A DNA stretch of 64,000 nucleotides, from assembly GCF_035918095.1 (NCBI RefSeq), contig NZ_CP109137.1:372001-436000 (forward strand), written 5' to 3'. The DNA comes from Streptomyces sp. NBC_01750 (GTDB taxonomy: Bacteria; Actinomycetota; Actinomycetes; Streptomycetales; Streptomycetaceae). Below, in pieces: positions 44,590-52,913 of this stretch. Position 1 is the stretch's first letter; each line of letters starts with the position of its first letter. The translations under genes and the position numbers were made by a program. The notes under the pieces are model-generated. The model had not been told where the DNA came from. It saw only the letters and a program-made list of their open reading frames with translations, and did no database searches.

Positions 44590-45070
44590 ACGGCGCGTTC
44601 CACGATCGAATTGAAACCCATGAGCGCGGCCGGCCCAACTGGTTGACGTAGCCCATCAGGATCTCGCCGGCCTTGATGGGCGCCGAAGCCAGGCAGGTAG
44701 CCGTAGTGGTCGGGCCCCGGGAAGAGGTTGGCCATGTCTACGCCGCTGCCTTCGATGTCGGGTTCTCCGATGCCGTCGACGAACCCCCGGTGGGTGCGCC
44801 TGGTGGGCAGTTGCGGTGTGTCGACCCGGTAGATCACCGACACTCCCGGCAGATCGTGGTGGGTGGGCCCGGTGGGCGATGTCCAACACGGACCGTAGCG
44901 TGGCATCGTCCGGTGCGAACAAGGCCGGCGCCACATGGACGTCCATGCTGCCCAGGGGAGGTTCCCAGCGCTCGGGGCTGCTCTCGCCGACGTCACCGAG
45001 CGTCTCGGCGCGGGCGGCCAGCCGAATGAAAATGCCCTGAGGTCCAAGGGGGCCGTAGAGCCGGTATTTC
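44590..45070 (-). pseudogene. DyP-type peroxidase, frameshifted and truncated
   Basis: One minus frame gives YRLYGPLGPQGIFIRLAARAETLGDVGESSPERWEPPLGSMDVHVAPALFAPDDATLRSVLDIAHRAH. A second gives HDLPGVSVIYRVDTPQLPTRRTHRGFVDGIGEPDIEGSGVDMANLFPGPD. A third gives APIKAGEILMGYVNQ. Joined, they follow the DyP order, with GFVDGIGEP being the GxxDG-type catalytic motif and PIKAGEILMGY the next strand. The heme-ligand His region downstream is missing. At least two frameshifts plus truncation. Confidence 0.7.
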
Positions 45071-45228
45071 GGGTTACCGCACATGTGCCACCCCGGATCC
45101 TTGCGACGGTGCGCTTCGCCGCTCGGTTGGCGGTCTCGTGTCGCGGGGGGAACGGTCTTCGGTTGAAGTAGTGGCTGCGGCCGTGGGTGTGTGTTTGTCG
45201 GCCGCGGGCAGGCGCTGAGTGAGGCCAC

Positions 45229-45250
45229 ACAGCTCAGTCGACTGAGCTGT
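45229..45250. promoter_or_regulatory. 22-bp perfect palindrome upstream of the small basic protein gene
   Basis: ACAGCTCAGTC followed directly by GACTGAGCTGT. It ends 10 bases before the AAGGAGAGG ribosome binding site of the gene starting at 45272, so it would lie in the promoter or leader. Dimeric repressor site or an mRNA hairpin with no loop are the options. Confidence 0.65.
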
Positions 45251-45271
45251 CCGACGGTAAGGAGAGGTGTC

Positions 45272-45598
45272 ATGCCGGCAGGTTCCAGCCCCAAGCGGGA
45301 GCGTCAGTACGAGCACATCAAGGAGAGCGCCGAGAAGCGCGGCGCCTCCACGGGGCGCGCGAAGGAGATTGCTTCGCGCACGGTCAACAAGGAGCGGGCC
45401 AGGGCCGGTGAGTCGAAGACGGCCAGCAAGACCTCCACGCAGGACAAGAAGTCCGCATCCCAGCGCGGCGGCGAGCGGTCCCACAGCGGGGCGCAAGGAC
45501 CGACAAAGGACCAGTTGTACGAGGAGGCGAAGAAGCGCAACATCGACGGTCGCTCCTCGATGAACAAGCAGCAGCTGCGCAAAGCTCTGGGCCGCTGA
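45272..45598 (+). CDS. Small basic protein with Rho-N/SAP-like C-terminus ('plasmid stabilization' family)
   Basis: A 108-residue, very charged protein. The N-terminal half (MPAGSSPKRERQYEHIKESAEKRGASTGRAKEIASRTVNKERARAGES) is the common actinobacterial family often labelled plasmid stabilization protein. The C-terminus (GPTKDQLYEEAKKRNIDGRSSMNKQQLRKAL) is a Rho-N/SAP-like nucleic-acid-binding helix pair. AAGGAGAGG lies 3-11 bases upstream of the ATG. The family name is historical and not proof of a plasmid role; DNA or RNA binding is likely. Confidence 0.85.
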   Translation: MPAGSSPKRERQYEHIKESAEKRGASTGRAKEIASRTVNKERARAGESKTASKTSTQDKKSASQRGGERSHSGAQGPTKDQLYEEAKKRNIDGRSSMNKQQLRKALGR

Positions 45599-45784
45599 CC
45601 TTGTGCGCCACCGGCTGGGGACCGCGGCAGCCGGCATCGATCAGCTCGCTACGGCGCGCTGTTGAGTCCTCAGGCCGGCGTACCCCCTGCTTGCCTCTGA
45701 CGTCCTCGCACCCCGGGGGCGGCCCGGCCTTTGAAGCGTGAAGCGCGGCGGTCGGTCCGTGGACAGGTGTAGGGCGGCAGCTCC

Positions 45785-45995
45785 GCCGAGCATTGTGGCC
45801 GTGGATCACCGGCAGGCGGCGGACCTTGCGCTGGGCCATGCTTCGCAGGATCTCTTGTGCGTCGTCGTCGGTGCCGATCGTGACTGCCTCGCCCCGCGCC
45901 AGCTCGCCGGCCTTGACTCCCGAAGGGTCCTTGCCGGCGCACAGCACCTCATCTTCGGTGAGGTCGCTCTCCTTCGTTGCGTCATTTGTAGATCG
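45785..45995 (-). pseudogene. CBS-domain protein fragment
   Basis: The minus frame reads DLTEDEVLCAGKDPSGVKAGELARGEAVTIGTDDDAQEILRSMAQRKVRRLPVIHGHNARRSC, the middle of a CBS pair protein (GELARGEPVTIGxDDxxxEILRxMxxxKVRRLPVIDGH). The usual DIVVRCL motif upstream and the second CBS domain are missing or frameshifted. A relic of a nucleotide-sensing stress protein. Confidence 0.65.
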
Positions 45996-46249
45996 TCTTG
46001 TCGAAGCCACGCCGCCCCGCCCCGGCCGCGAAACCCGGCCGGTGAAGTCCGATGACCGGCAGATGATGGGAAGAAGTGCAGGTGAGCCGCCCGTGGTCAC
46101 CGACGGGGTGTGCCTACAACGAGCACATCTGGCCCACAAGGCGTATACGTGAAGCCGCTGGAAGTACAAACATGGTGTGGTAAGGCAAACCGTGCGGTGG
46201 CTGCGTTCCTTCCGGGTCGTGAGCGCGGCCCGGCAGCAGGAGATGCACC

Positions 46250-47350
46250 GTGAAAGTCCTGCAACCCACGCTGGCGAAGGTGCCATGGATGATCGTGGCG
46301 CTGGCCCTCATGGCTGGCGTCCTACTGGACCTCTTCGCGCCCCAGCCGTACACAGGACTCCCGCTGCTGGCCGCCGCACCGCTCGTCGCGGGCGCCACGC
46401 TCTCCTTCCGTTCCGCGCTCGCCGTCGTGTGTGTCACGTGCGTGATTTCGGTGGCGGTGGATATCGAACGCGGACGTCCGGCGACGCCATTGTTTGTCGA
46501 TCTGGCCGTGGTCGGCTTGATCGGCGTACTGGCTCTCGCGGTCAACCGGCTCATTGTGCGGCAAGGGCGCGATCTGGCGCTGGCCAGGGATGTCGCGGAG
46601 GCAGTCCAGCGGGCGGTGCTCCCGGACCCGCCGAAGGAGGTCGGGCCGCTGGCCGTGGCTGCGGGGTATACGGCCGCGCAGGCCGAGGCGCGGATCGGCG
46701 GTGATCTCTTCGCGGTGCAGGAGACGCCGTTCGGGGTGCGGATGATCATCGGGGATGTGCGGGGCAAAGGTATTGCGGCTGTCGCCTCCGTCTCGGTCGC
46801 GATCGGAGCGTTCCGTCAGGAGGCCGAGTACGCTCCCACCTTGGTCACGCTGGTACAGCGGATGGACGAGGCGCTGGCCAGGGCAGCAGCCGGGAGCGGC
46901 CCGGTGATCTCCACGGAGGACTTCACCACCGCTGTGCTGGCCGAGGTCTCCGCCGACGGCGAGGTGCTGAGCCTGGTGAACCGCGGGCATCCGCCGCCGT
47001 ACCTGGTTCACGACGGACAGTTCGTACGGCTCGACCCGCCCATCCCACAGCTGCCTCTTGGGATGGGGTTGTGCGATATCACCTCTGTCGGCTCCGTGCC
47101 TGTCGATGTGGTGCGGCTGCCCCCGGGGGCTTCGCTGCTGCTGGTGACTGACGGTGTCACCGAGGCGCGGGACAAGCGGGGGACTTTCTATGATCCGGTC
47201 TCCTCAGGGCGCATGCGCAGACGGTTCAGGGATCCCGATGCACTGGTGGATGCCCTCACCAAAGACGTAGACCGCTGGACCGAAGGCGAACACGAGGACG
47301 ACATGGCCATCCTGGTGGTCACCCGGCGCGGCCATCCCCGCGCCGCCTGA
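46250..47350 (+). CDS. Membrane PP2C (SpoIIE-type) phosphatase
   Basis: A 366-residue protein. The N-terminal 115 residues hold three or four membrane helices (VPWMIVALALMAGVLLDLF, GLPLLAAAPLVAGATLSF, ALAVVCVTCVISVAV, LFVDLAVVGLIGVLALAV). A linker helix with AEAVQRAVLPDPP follows, then the SpoIIE catalytic domain with AEARIGGDLFAVQETPFGVRMIIGDVRGKG, LLLVTDGVTEARDKRGTFYDP and EHEDDMAILVV holding the metal aspartates. It probably dephosphorylates an anti-anti-sigma factor in response to a membrane signal. The GTG at 46250 follows GGAG. Confidence 0.92.
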   Translation: MKVLQPTLAKVPWMIVALALMAGVLLDLFAPQPYTGLPLLAAAPLVAGATLSFRSALAVVCVTCVISVAVDIERGRPATPLFVDLAVVGLIGVLALAVNRLIVRQGRDLALARDVAEAVQRAVLPDPPKEVGPLAVAAGYTAAQAEARIGGDLFAVQETPFGVRMIIGDVRGKGIAAVASVSVAIGAFRQEAEYAPTLVTLVQRMDEALARAAAGSGPVISTEDFTTAVLAEVSADGEVLSLVNRGHPPPYLVHDGQFVRLDPPIPQLPLGMGLCDITSVGSVPVDVVRLPPGASLLLVTDGVTEARDKRGTFYDPVSSGRMRRRFRDPDALVDALTKDVDRWTEGEHEDDMAILVVTRRGHPRAA

Positions 47351-47712
47351 TCAGGAAGCGAGCTCCCACGGCGCCGCCTCGCCCACGGCTCCGCTACGGA
47401 AGCGGGTGGGGCGGTCAGCGGCTGGTCCGGTGGACGGTGCGAGGAGTGGTGTCGACGTGGGTCGCGGCGGGCGGGGGGACCCGCTCGACATGGCTGCGAT
47501 GGCCAGGCCCACTCCAGTACGGACGGGTGGACGAGAGCCGGCGGTCCCCACGGAGCTCAGAGTCCTCGACAACTCGTTCGAAAGGGAGTTTCCCGAGCCC
47601 TTCCGCCGCGCCACGGCGCGGACGACAGCCAGGCAGCGGCGGCGGGCAGCGTCCGAAGGACGCACCGGCCCGATGGGACACGCACGCTCGGGCAGCCGTT
47701 CGCGCGCCGGGG
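47351..47712. other. Gene-poor stretch
   Basis: No supported gene. A plus-strand stretch around 47500-47640 reads TGGREPAVPTELRVLDNSFEREFPEPFRRATARTTARQRRRAASE without a ribosome binding site or known family. Confidence 0.4.
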
Positions 47713-47904
47713 TCAGCGGTCGGCGATGTCCTCGCGGAGGCCGTCGGAGAACTCCCACCACGACAGCGGAAGCCAGTCGCCGTTGACAAAGGCATCGACA
47801 GTCGCGCCGCGACCACGGACAGCCACCGTCGTTCCGGCGGGGTACGTGGTGCCGGACAGGCCGGGCACGGGGACGAGCAGGGTCCCGAGTCGTTGTGCTG
47901 CCAC
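47713..47904 (-). CDS. Small hypothetical protein (63 residues)
   Basis: The product MAAQRLGTLLVPVPGLSGTTYPAGTTVAVRGRGATVDAFVNGDWLPLSWWEFSDGLREDIADR has a natural composition, with an SH3-like beta pattern suggested by V-R-G...V-x-A-F-V-N-G-D-W. GGGAGGG lies about 7 bases before the GTG start. Family unknown. Confidence 0.6.
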   Translation of the reverse strand: MAAQRLGTLLVPVPGLSGTTYPAGTTVAVRGRGATVDAFVNGDWLPLSWWEFSDGLREDIADR

Positions 47905-48076
47905 TTCTCGCCCTCCCTTTCCTCTTCGCGGTGCGACACCAGGGCGGATATTCCTCCCGAGATTACCGGGCCGTCTGTCGACGCAGGGCGGATAATCATG
48001 AGAGATGGGTCACCCGCGAAAATAGAGCGGGCGGGGGGAGAAATCATAAGTGCATTGCCGAGCGGAGGTAGCGGCC

Positions 48077-49210
48077 ATGAAAGCCGTCGTATACAAGGGA
48101 CCGTTCACCGTTGCAATCGAAGATGTTGAAAAGCCTAAGATCCAGCACCCGAACGACGTGATCGTACGGATCACCTCCACCGCAATCTGCGGATCCGACC
48201 TGCATATGTACGAGGGCCGTACCGCGGCCGAGCCCGGCATAGTCTTCGGCCACGAGAACATGGGAATCATCGAGGACATCGGCCAAGGCGTCACCGCGCT
48301 CAAGGCGGGCGACCGTGTGGTCATGCCCTTCAATGTCGCCTGCGGGTTCTGCACCAATTGCGTCGAGGGATTCACCGGATTCTGTCAGACCGTCAATCCC
48401 GGTTTCGCAGGCGGCGCTTATGGCTACGTCGCCATGGGGCCCTGGCCAGGCGGCCAGGCGGAATACCTGCGCGTTCCCTACGCCGACTTCAACTGCCTGA
48501 AGCTGCCGCCGGGAAGCGAGCACGAGACCGACTTCATGCTGCTTGCCGACATTTTCCCCACCGGCTACCACGGCTGTGAACTCGCTCAAGTCCGCCCGGG
48601 TGAGAGCGTCGCCGTGTACGGCGGCGGGCCGGTCGGGCTCATGGCCGCCTACTCGGCCATGCTGCGCGGCGCGAAGAAGGTGTTCGTCGTGGACCGGGTT
48701 CCCGAGCGGCTGGAGAAGGCCCGGGAGATCGGCGCGGTTCCGATCAACTTCGCCGAGGGCGATCCCGTGGAGCAGATCAAGGAGCAGACCGAGGGCGTCG
48801 GAACGGACAAGGGCGTGGACGCCGTCGGCTATCAGGCGATGGCGCACGGCGCCGACCGCGAGGAACCGGCGACCGTCCTGAACTCCCTCGTCGGCACGGT
48901 CCGGGCCACCGGAGCGCTCGGCGTGCCCGGCCTCTATGTCCCGGCCGACCCCGGAGGCCCTGACGAGCAGGCGAAGCACGGCATGCTCCTCGTCTCGATC
49001 GGCAAGCTCTTCGAAAAGGGCCTGCGGATGGGTACGGGGCAGTGCAACGTGAAGCGGTACAACCGGTACCTGCGCGACATGATCATCGAGGGCCGGGCGA
49101 AGCCGAGCTTCGTTGTGTCGCATGAACTGCCTCTGGGCCAGGCGCCGTCGGCGTACGAGAAGTTCGACAAGCGGATCGAGGGATACACGAAGGTAGTGCT
49201 GCACCCGTAG
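48077..49210 (+). CDS. Zinc-dependent alcohol dehydrogenase, glutathione-independent formaldehyde-dehydrogenase-like
   Basis: A 377-residue medium-chain dehydrogenase. The catalytic zinc site is CGSDLHMYEG and GHENMGI; the structural zinc loop is NVACGFCTNCVEGFTGFC; the NAD-binding Rossmann motif is VAVYGGGPVGLMAA. The length and long insert (GGAYGYVAMGPWPGGQAEYLRVPYADFNCLKLP) fit the glutathione-independent formaldehyde dehydrogenase branch, which can dismutate aldehydes with a tightly bound NAD. GGAGGT lies 8-13 bases before the ATG. Monocistronic, followed by a strong hairpin. Confidence 0.92.
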   Translation: MKAVVYKGPFTVAIEDVEKPKIQHPNDVIVRITSTAICGSDLHMYEGRTAAEPGIVFGHENMGIIEDIGQGVTALKAGDRVVMPFNVACGFCTNCVEGFTGFCQTVNPGFAGGAYGYVAMGPWPGGQAEYLRVPYADFNCLKLPPGSEHETDFMLLADIFPTGYHGCELAQVRPGESVAVYGGGPVGLMAAYSAMLRGAKKVFVVDRVPERLEKAREIGAVPINFAEGDPVEQIKEQTEGVGTDKGVDAVGYQAMAHGADREEPATVLNSLVGTVRATGALGVPGLYVPADPGGPDEQAKHGMLLVSIGKLFEKGLRMGTGQCNVKRYNRYLRDMIIEGRAKPSFVVSHELPLGQAPSAYEKFDKRIEGYTKVVLHP

Positions 49211-49656
49211 CGGAAGGTCCGACGGCTGCGCCGTACCAGCGGCCCGGCGTCGTGAATCAGCTCCTCTTGCTGCTCGGAGTGAGGCCAGTTATCGCTGCCC
49301 CAGCCGTCGGCCGTGCAAAGCGCGGCGGTGTATCCGGCGCGGCCGGAGCCTACGGGATGGCCTCGAGCACGTCGTCCGCGGCCGTCACGGTGGTCATGCC
49401 TCCTTCTTGGCGTCGGTCAGGAGCCTGGATGCGGCAGTGGCCCCGCCGGAGGCGGGGCCACTGCGTGAGAGGTAAGGGTGCGATGACGGCGGTGGTACGC
49501 CCAGGCATGGCTGGGCCGATGGGACGGAGTCGTGTCAGCTGTCGCTGAGCTGGGCTTCCTCGTCCTGAAGGTGCGGGGGTCTTTGCGGGTGAGGCGCTTG
49601 GTCATCACGGTGATGACTTCGTCGACGGCAGTTGTCGACGGCCGCTGTCGTCCGGA
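49211..49656. other. Intergenic stretch with terminator
   Basis: No full gene. A minus-strand micro-frame at about 49354-49399 (MTTVTAADDVLEAIP) follows a strong AAGGAGG but is only 15 codons, perhaps a leader peptide or gene remnant. A minus-strand run TKRLTRKDPRTFRTRKPS (about 49550-49605) is unassigned. The hairpin at 49435-49463 lies between the convergent genes. Confidence 0.4.
49435..49463. terminator. Strong 13-bp hairpin between convergent genes
   Basis: CAGTGGCCCCGCC (49435-49447) pairs perfectly with GGCGGGGCCACTG (49451-49463) around a three-base loop. It sits between the dehydrogenase gene and the convergent cytochrome P450 gene and fits a bidirectional, U-less terminator. Confidence 0.7.
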
Positions 49657-50901
49657 TCAGGCCGGAGTGGCCCGGCGCGGGCTCCCCGGGGTGAAGGTGA
49701 CGGGCAGGCGCTCAGGACCGCGCAGACCGCCGGGCCGCCAGCACAGCTCGCCGGGCGCCACGGCCAGGGCGAGGCCGGGAAGGCGGCGCAGGGCGGTGCC
49801 GATGGCGACCTGACCCTCCAACCGGGCGAGCGGCGCCCCGAGGCAGTAGTGGATGCCATGCCCGAATGCGAGGTGGGCGTTGTCCCGCCGGGTGATGTCG
49901 AGGCGATCGGGATCGGGGAACTTCGCCGGATCGCGGTCGGCGATGGCGGAGGCGATCAGCACGGTCGCGCCGCGTGGAATGGTTACGCCCGCGATGGAGA
50001 CGTCCTCGCGCGCGAACCGGGCGATGCCGGGGTTGACCGGTCCGTCGTAGCGGAGGAACTCCTCGATCGCGTCCGGCAGCAGCGCCGGATCGTCCCGCAG
50101 CATCTGCAGCTGTTCGGGGTGCGCGAGCAGCGCGGCGATGCCGCCGCCGATCAGGTTGACGGTGGTGACGTATCCGGCTGCCAGCAGCAGGAAGGACATG
50201 GCGATCAGCTCGTACTCGTCCAGCCGCTGCTCCTCGTCCCGGGCGGTGATCAGCGCGCTGAGCAGGTCGTCGCCTGGCCGGGCTCGTTTGGCATCGAGCA
50301 GCTCGGTCAGGTACGAGCGCATGTGCTGCCACGCCGCGTCCACCACGGCCGGGTCCGGCAGCTCCGCTCGGCGCAGGATCATGTCGTCGGTCCAACGCTG
50401 GAAGTCGTGACGGTCCGTCACGGGTACTCCGAGCAGTTCGCTGATGACGGTGACCGGAAGAGGCAGCGCGAAGTCCTCGACGAGGTCGGCGCGGCCGGCC
50501 GGCACGACGGCGTCGAGCAGTCGGTCGGTGATCGCCTGGACGCGGGGCCGCAGCTCGGCCACCCTCCGTGCGGTGAATGCCTTCGAGACCAGGCGGCGCA
50601 GGCGGGTGTGGTCGGGCGGGTCGGAGCGGAGCATGTTGCGCAGCATGGACTCGCGCTGCGTCGCGGGCAGCTGCCGCATGAGCCGGGGATCGGAAGCGTC
50701 GCGGATGTCGCTGCTCAGCCTCGTGTCGGACAGAGCTGCGAGGCCGTCCTCGTACCGCGTGACCAGCCAGGCTTCCAGGCCCCCGGCGATGACGGCGCGC
50801 CGCACGGGGCCATCCTCGCGCAGCTGCCGGTAGAGCGGGAAGGGGTCCGCCACGAAGCCCGGGTCTGCGTAGGGCAGAAGGACCGGCTGCTGGCTCATCA
50901 T
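49657..50901 (-). CDS. Cytochrome P450 (CYP107-like)
   Basis: A 414-residue bacterial class I P450. The heme-binding loop is FGHGIHYCLGAPLARLE with the Cys ligand, and the ExxR is in the K-helix EEFLRY. The I-helix reads LLAAGYVTTVN, where the usual AG(H/Y)ET acid is Val: the conserved acidic residue before Thr is replaced. The B-C region LRSDPPDHTRLRRLVSKAFT is typical. Start is at a tandem ATGATG behind GGGAGGC. No ferredoxin gene is adjacent, so redox partners come from elsewhere. Substrate unknown. Confidence 0.93.
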   Translation of the reverse strand: MMSQQPVLLPYADPGFVADPFPLYRQLREDGPVRRAVIAGGLEAWLVTRYEDGLAALSDTRLSSDIRDASDPRLMRQLPATQRESMLRNMLRSDPPDHTRLRRLVSKAFTARRVAELRPRVQAITDRLLDAVVPAGRADLVEDFALPLPVTVISELLGVPVTDRHDFQRWTDDMILRRAELPDPAVVDAAWQHMRSYLTELLDAKRARPGDDLLSALITARDEEQRLDEYELIAMSFLLLAAGYVTTVNLIGGGIAALLAHPEQLQMLRDDPALLPDAIEEFLRYDGPVNPGIARFAREDVSIAGVTIPRGATVLIASAIADRDPAKFPDPDRLDITRRDNAHLAFGHGIHYCLGAPLARLEGQVAIGTALRRLPGLALAVAPGELCWRPGGLRGPERLPVTFTPGSPRRATPA

Positions 50902-51039
50902 GCCTCCCGTAGTACGTCTTATGCCCCGGAAGTACGTTGCGATCATGCGCGGCAGACTTGCCGAGCTTGATGCTATATATCCCAGTATGTAGATCCCGGG
51001 ATTTCCGGTGGGGTGTTCCCCTTCCGGCTGTGCGGGGAA

Positions 51040-51068
51040 GGGGCCCCGGTATGGCGGACCGGGGCCCC
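51040..51068 (-). terminator. 11-bp hairpin downstream of the secreted-protein gene
   Basis: GGGGCCCCGGT (51040-51050) pairs with ACCGGGGCCCC (51058-51068) around a 7-base loop. It lies 54 bases past the stop of the minus-strand gene at 51122 and is the likely terminator. Confidence 0.65.
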
Positions 51069-51077
51069 TGGTCCAGG

Positions 51078-51132
51078 TCAGGCGGTGATCAGGCGGTGGT
51101 CAGGCGGTGGTCAGGCGGTGGTCAGGCGGTGA
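51078..51132. repeat. Five tandem 11-bp repeats at a gene end
   Basis: The unit TCAGGCGGTGG or TCAGGCGGTGA is repeated five times without interruption. On the minus strand each unit contains CCGCCTGA, so the stop codon region of the gene ending at 51122 has been copied five times. Confidence 0.85.
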
Positions 51133-51545
51133 CGGAGTACCACCTCGAGCAGATGGGCCCGGACTTCACCACACAGACCCGCATATTGAAGGTGTGCCCT
51201 TCGGGAAGGTTCCCGGTGTTGCAGTGGACTGCTGGGGCGGGGTCGCCCTTGGTGTTGGCGGAGACTCCGACGGCGAGTTCGGCGCGGATGTAGTAGCCGT
51301 CGCCCGTGCCGTCCTCGGCGCAGACGGTGTCACCGGTCTGGGCGCCGGACGGGTCCTGGTGCCACTTGCCGTCGCCGGCGAACTGGCCGTTGATGTAGGC
51401 GTAGATCGTCGTGCCGTTCGCGTTGGGAGACTCGCTGAAGGTGACCGAAGGTGCGGCGCTTGCGGTCGGCCCCGAATCCAAGGACAGCGCCGGTGAGCAG
51501 GACCCCGCCTGTGGCCATGGAAGCGATCCGCTTGGTTGTCTGCAT
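51122..51545 (-). pseudogene. Secreted small protein with a frameshift in the signal peptide
   Basis: The signal sequence MQTTKRIASMATGGVLLTGAVLGF starts at an ATG behind GGGGAG but continues out of frame. One base over, GPTASAAPSVTFSESPNANGTTIYAYINGQFAGDGKWHQDPSGAQTGDTVCAEDGTGDGYYIRAELAVGVSANTKGDPAPAVHCNTGNLPEGHTFNMRVCVVKSGPICSRWYSVTA follows, with a fitting signal peptidase site after ASA. A single missing base near 51474 would explain it. The mature part has four Cys, probably two disulfides. Sequencing error or real loss; unknown family. Confidence 0.6.
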
Positions 51546-51678
51546 TGGATGTTCTCCCCTGTAGTTGTGCGGAGGACGGCGTGCAGCACGGCGTCCAGGG
51601 CCTGGTCATGGCCGTACGCCTCCGGAAAGGATCCCGGAAGCTCGCCGGAGAGTCGTCAGCACTCGGTCCACAAGTCCC

Positions 51679-51822
51679 TTAGCTGTGAGTCGACTTCCCG
51701 AGATCGATTGCCTGGCGCCGGTAGTCCTTCGGCGAAAGGCTGTACGCAGTGCGGAAGGCGCGGCTGAAGTCGGCTGCGCGGGGGAAACCCCAGCGAGTTG
51801 CGATGCCGTGGAGGGAAGAGGC
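51679..51822 (-). pseudogene. AraC-family regulator, C-terminal HTH fragment
   Basis: The minus frame LHGIATRWGFPRAADFSRAFRTAYSLSPKDYRRQAID and a stop at 51679 match the second HTH of AraC/XylS regulators (IAxRWGFxxxxxFSRAFRxxYGxSPxDYRR). The upstream frame is unrelated, so only about 40 residues survive. Confidence 0.75.
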
Positions 51823-52061
51823 AGCCGGACGGCTACGGCCAGTACTCGATCGCGGCAGGAGCCAGGATGAGGCCACCGGCCGCGCCCCGCGCCGCCTGCC
51901 CCCGAGGGTGGTGGTCGGCATCGGGACGCGGCATGTCATCACGGGTCACGCCGATTTCCATGCCAAGGGCTGTCGGGCACCCCGTCGGCCATCGAGCTGG
52001 ACCGGCCGACCGACTCGTAACTCGCGCGTGGTGGATGACGGCCGCGTTTGCCTGGGAAACC

Positions 52062-52095
52062 TTGAAATGTCAGGCCCGCAACATACAGTCGCCCC
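52062..52095 (+). promoter_or_regulatory. Promoter for the leaderless gene at 52096
   Basis: A -35 TTGAAA, 16-base spacer, -10 TACAGT, then six bases CGCCCC to the ATG; the transcript would start at or next to the start codon. Confidence 0.55.
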
Positions 52096-52347
52096 ATGAG
52101 CGTTGACGTGACCTTGCTGCCTGCCACCATCCCGCATCGGCTTCACGAGGAGGACGTGGATCGGATCCGGCGCTTCGAGGACCGTACGGATGGAGGGAAG
52201 CTTCGGTTTGAGTACTCCATTCCCGACAGCGGTTCCCTGATCGTCTGGCGCGTGACCGACCCGCATGTCAACGCCGAGGTGGAGACCGTGTTCGGGCCGG
52301 CGGCATGGGAAGAGGTGCAGGGCGACCTTCACCGGTCGCTGCACTGA
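52096..52347 (+). CDS. Hypothetical protein, leaderless
   Basis: An 83-residue acidic protein (MSVDVTLLPATIPHRLHEEDVDRIRRFEDRTDGGKLRFEYSIPDSGSLIVWRVTDPHVNAEVETVFGPAAWEEVQGDLHRSLH) with an alpha-beta pattern and normal codon use. There is no Shine-Dalgarno. TTGAAA (52062-52067) and TACAGT (52084-52089) are separated by 16 bases and end 6 bases before the ATG, as in a leaderless actinobacterial promoter. Family unknown. Confidence 0.65.
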   Translation: MSVDVTLLPATIPHRLHEEDVDRIRRFEDRTDGGKLRFEYSIPDSGSLIVWRVTDPHVNAEVETVFGPAAWEEVQGDLHRSLH

Positions 52348-52574
52348 CAGATGCCCCCTGGCAAACGCAGCCAGAGGCACCAGCGCCTGATAGTCCTCGT
52401 ATAAATTCCCTTATGCCAGGCTCGTCCCGGTGACATCATCCGCCGCATGGATGCAGCCAGGAACCAAGGAACCTCGCAGGCCCCACCGCCCGCGAGGTCC
52501 TGGGCGAACATAAGCCGGCGAGGCGGTACAGCCGGACGAAGGCCAGAGGCCCGGCGGGCCGGTCCGCGAGCGCG

Positions 52575-52772
52575 TACCTGGGCGGTGGGCTCGCGGTACT
52601 CCTCTGCGGGACGCTCCGCTCGGCGCTGAGCGAGGAACTGCTGGTAGTGCTGGATGACGTCCTCGTCGAAGACCGCGACGTAGCCATAGGTGGTCTGGAT
52701 GTTGAGATGTCCGAGCAACGCGGCGCCGATATGGATGGGCAGGCCGCGGCGACAGAGGGCTACGACGTGCAT
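52575..52772 (-). pseudogene. Tyrosine recombinase (phage-type integrase), C-terminal fragment
   Basis: The frame reads ALCRRGLPIHIGAALLGHLNIQTTYGYVAVFDEDVIQHYQQFLAQRRAERPAEEYREPT. LLGHLNIQTTxGYVAVFDEDV is the C-terminal catalytic region, in which the usual (R/T)xxY nucleophile is the Tyr of TTYGYVAV. The core with the catalytic Arg and HxxR is missing upstream. A relic of an integrative element. Confidence 0.7.
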
Positions 52773-52913
52773 AGCGGCATGTTCCGTGCTTTGCGGTGCA
52801 GTTGATGCAGGCTGGCTCTCCGCGTCACCAGGACCCTGTGGTAGCCATATGGCTCAGGGTGCCGCTGCTCCGTATCAGCAGCATCGGCAGCGAGACGATC
52901 AAGGGGAGCAGCT

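Noticed and set aside
45272..45598. Evidence that the region is a plasmid because of the 'plasmid stabilization' label
   Set aside because: That family name is widespread on Streptomyces chromosomes; no replication or transfer genes were seen.
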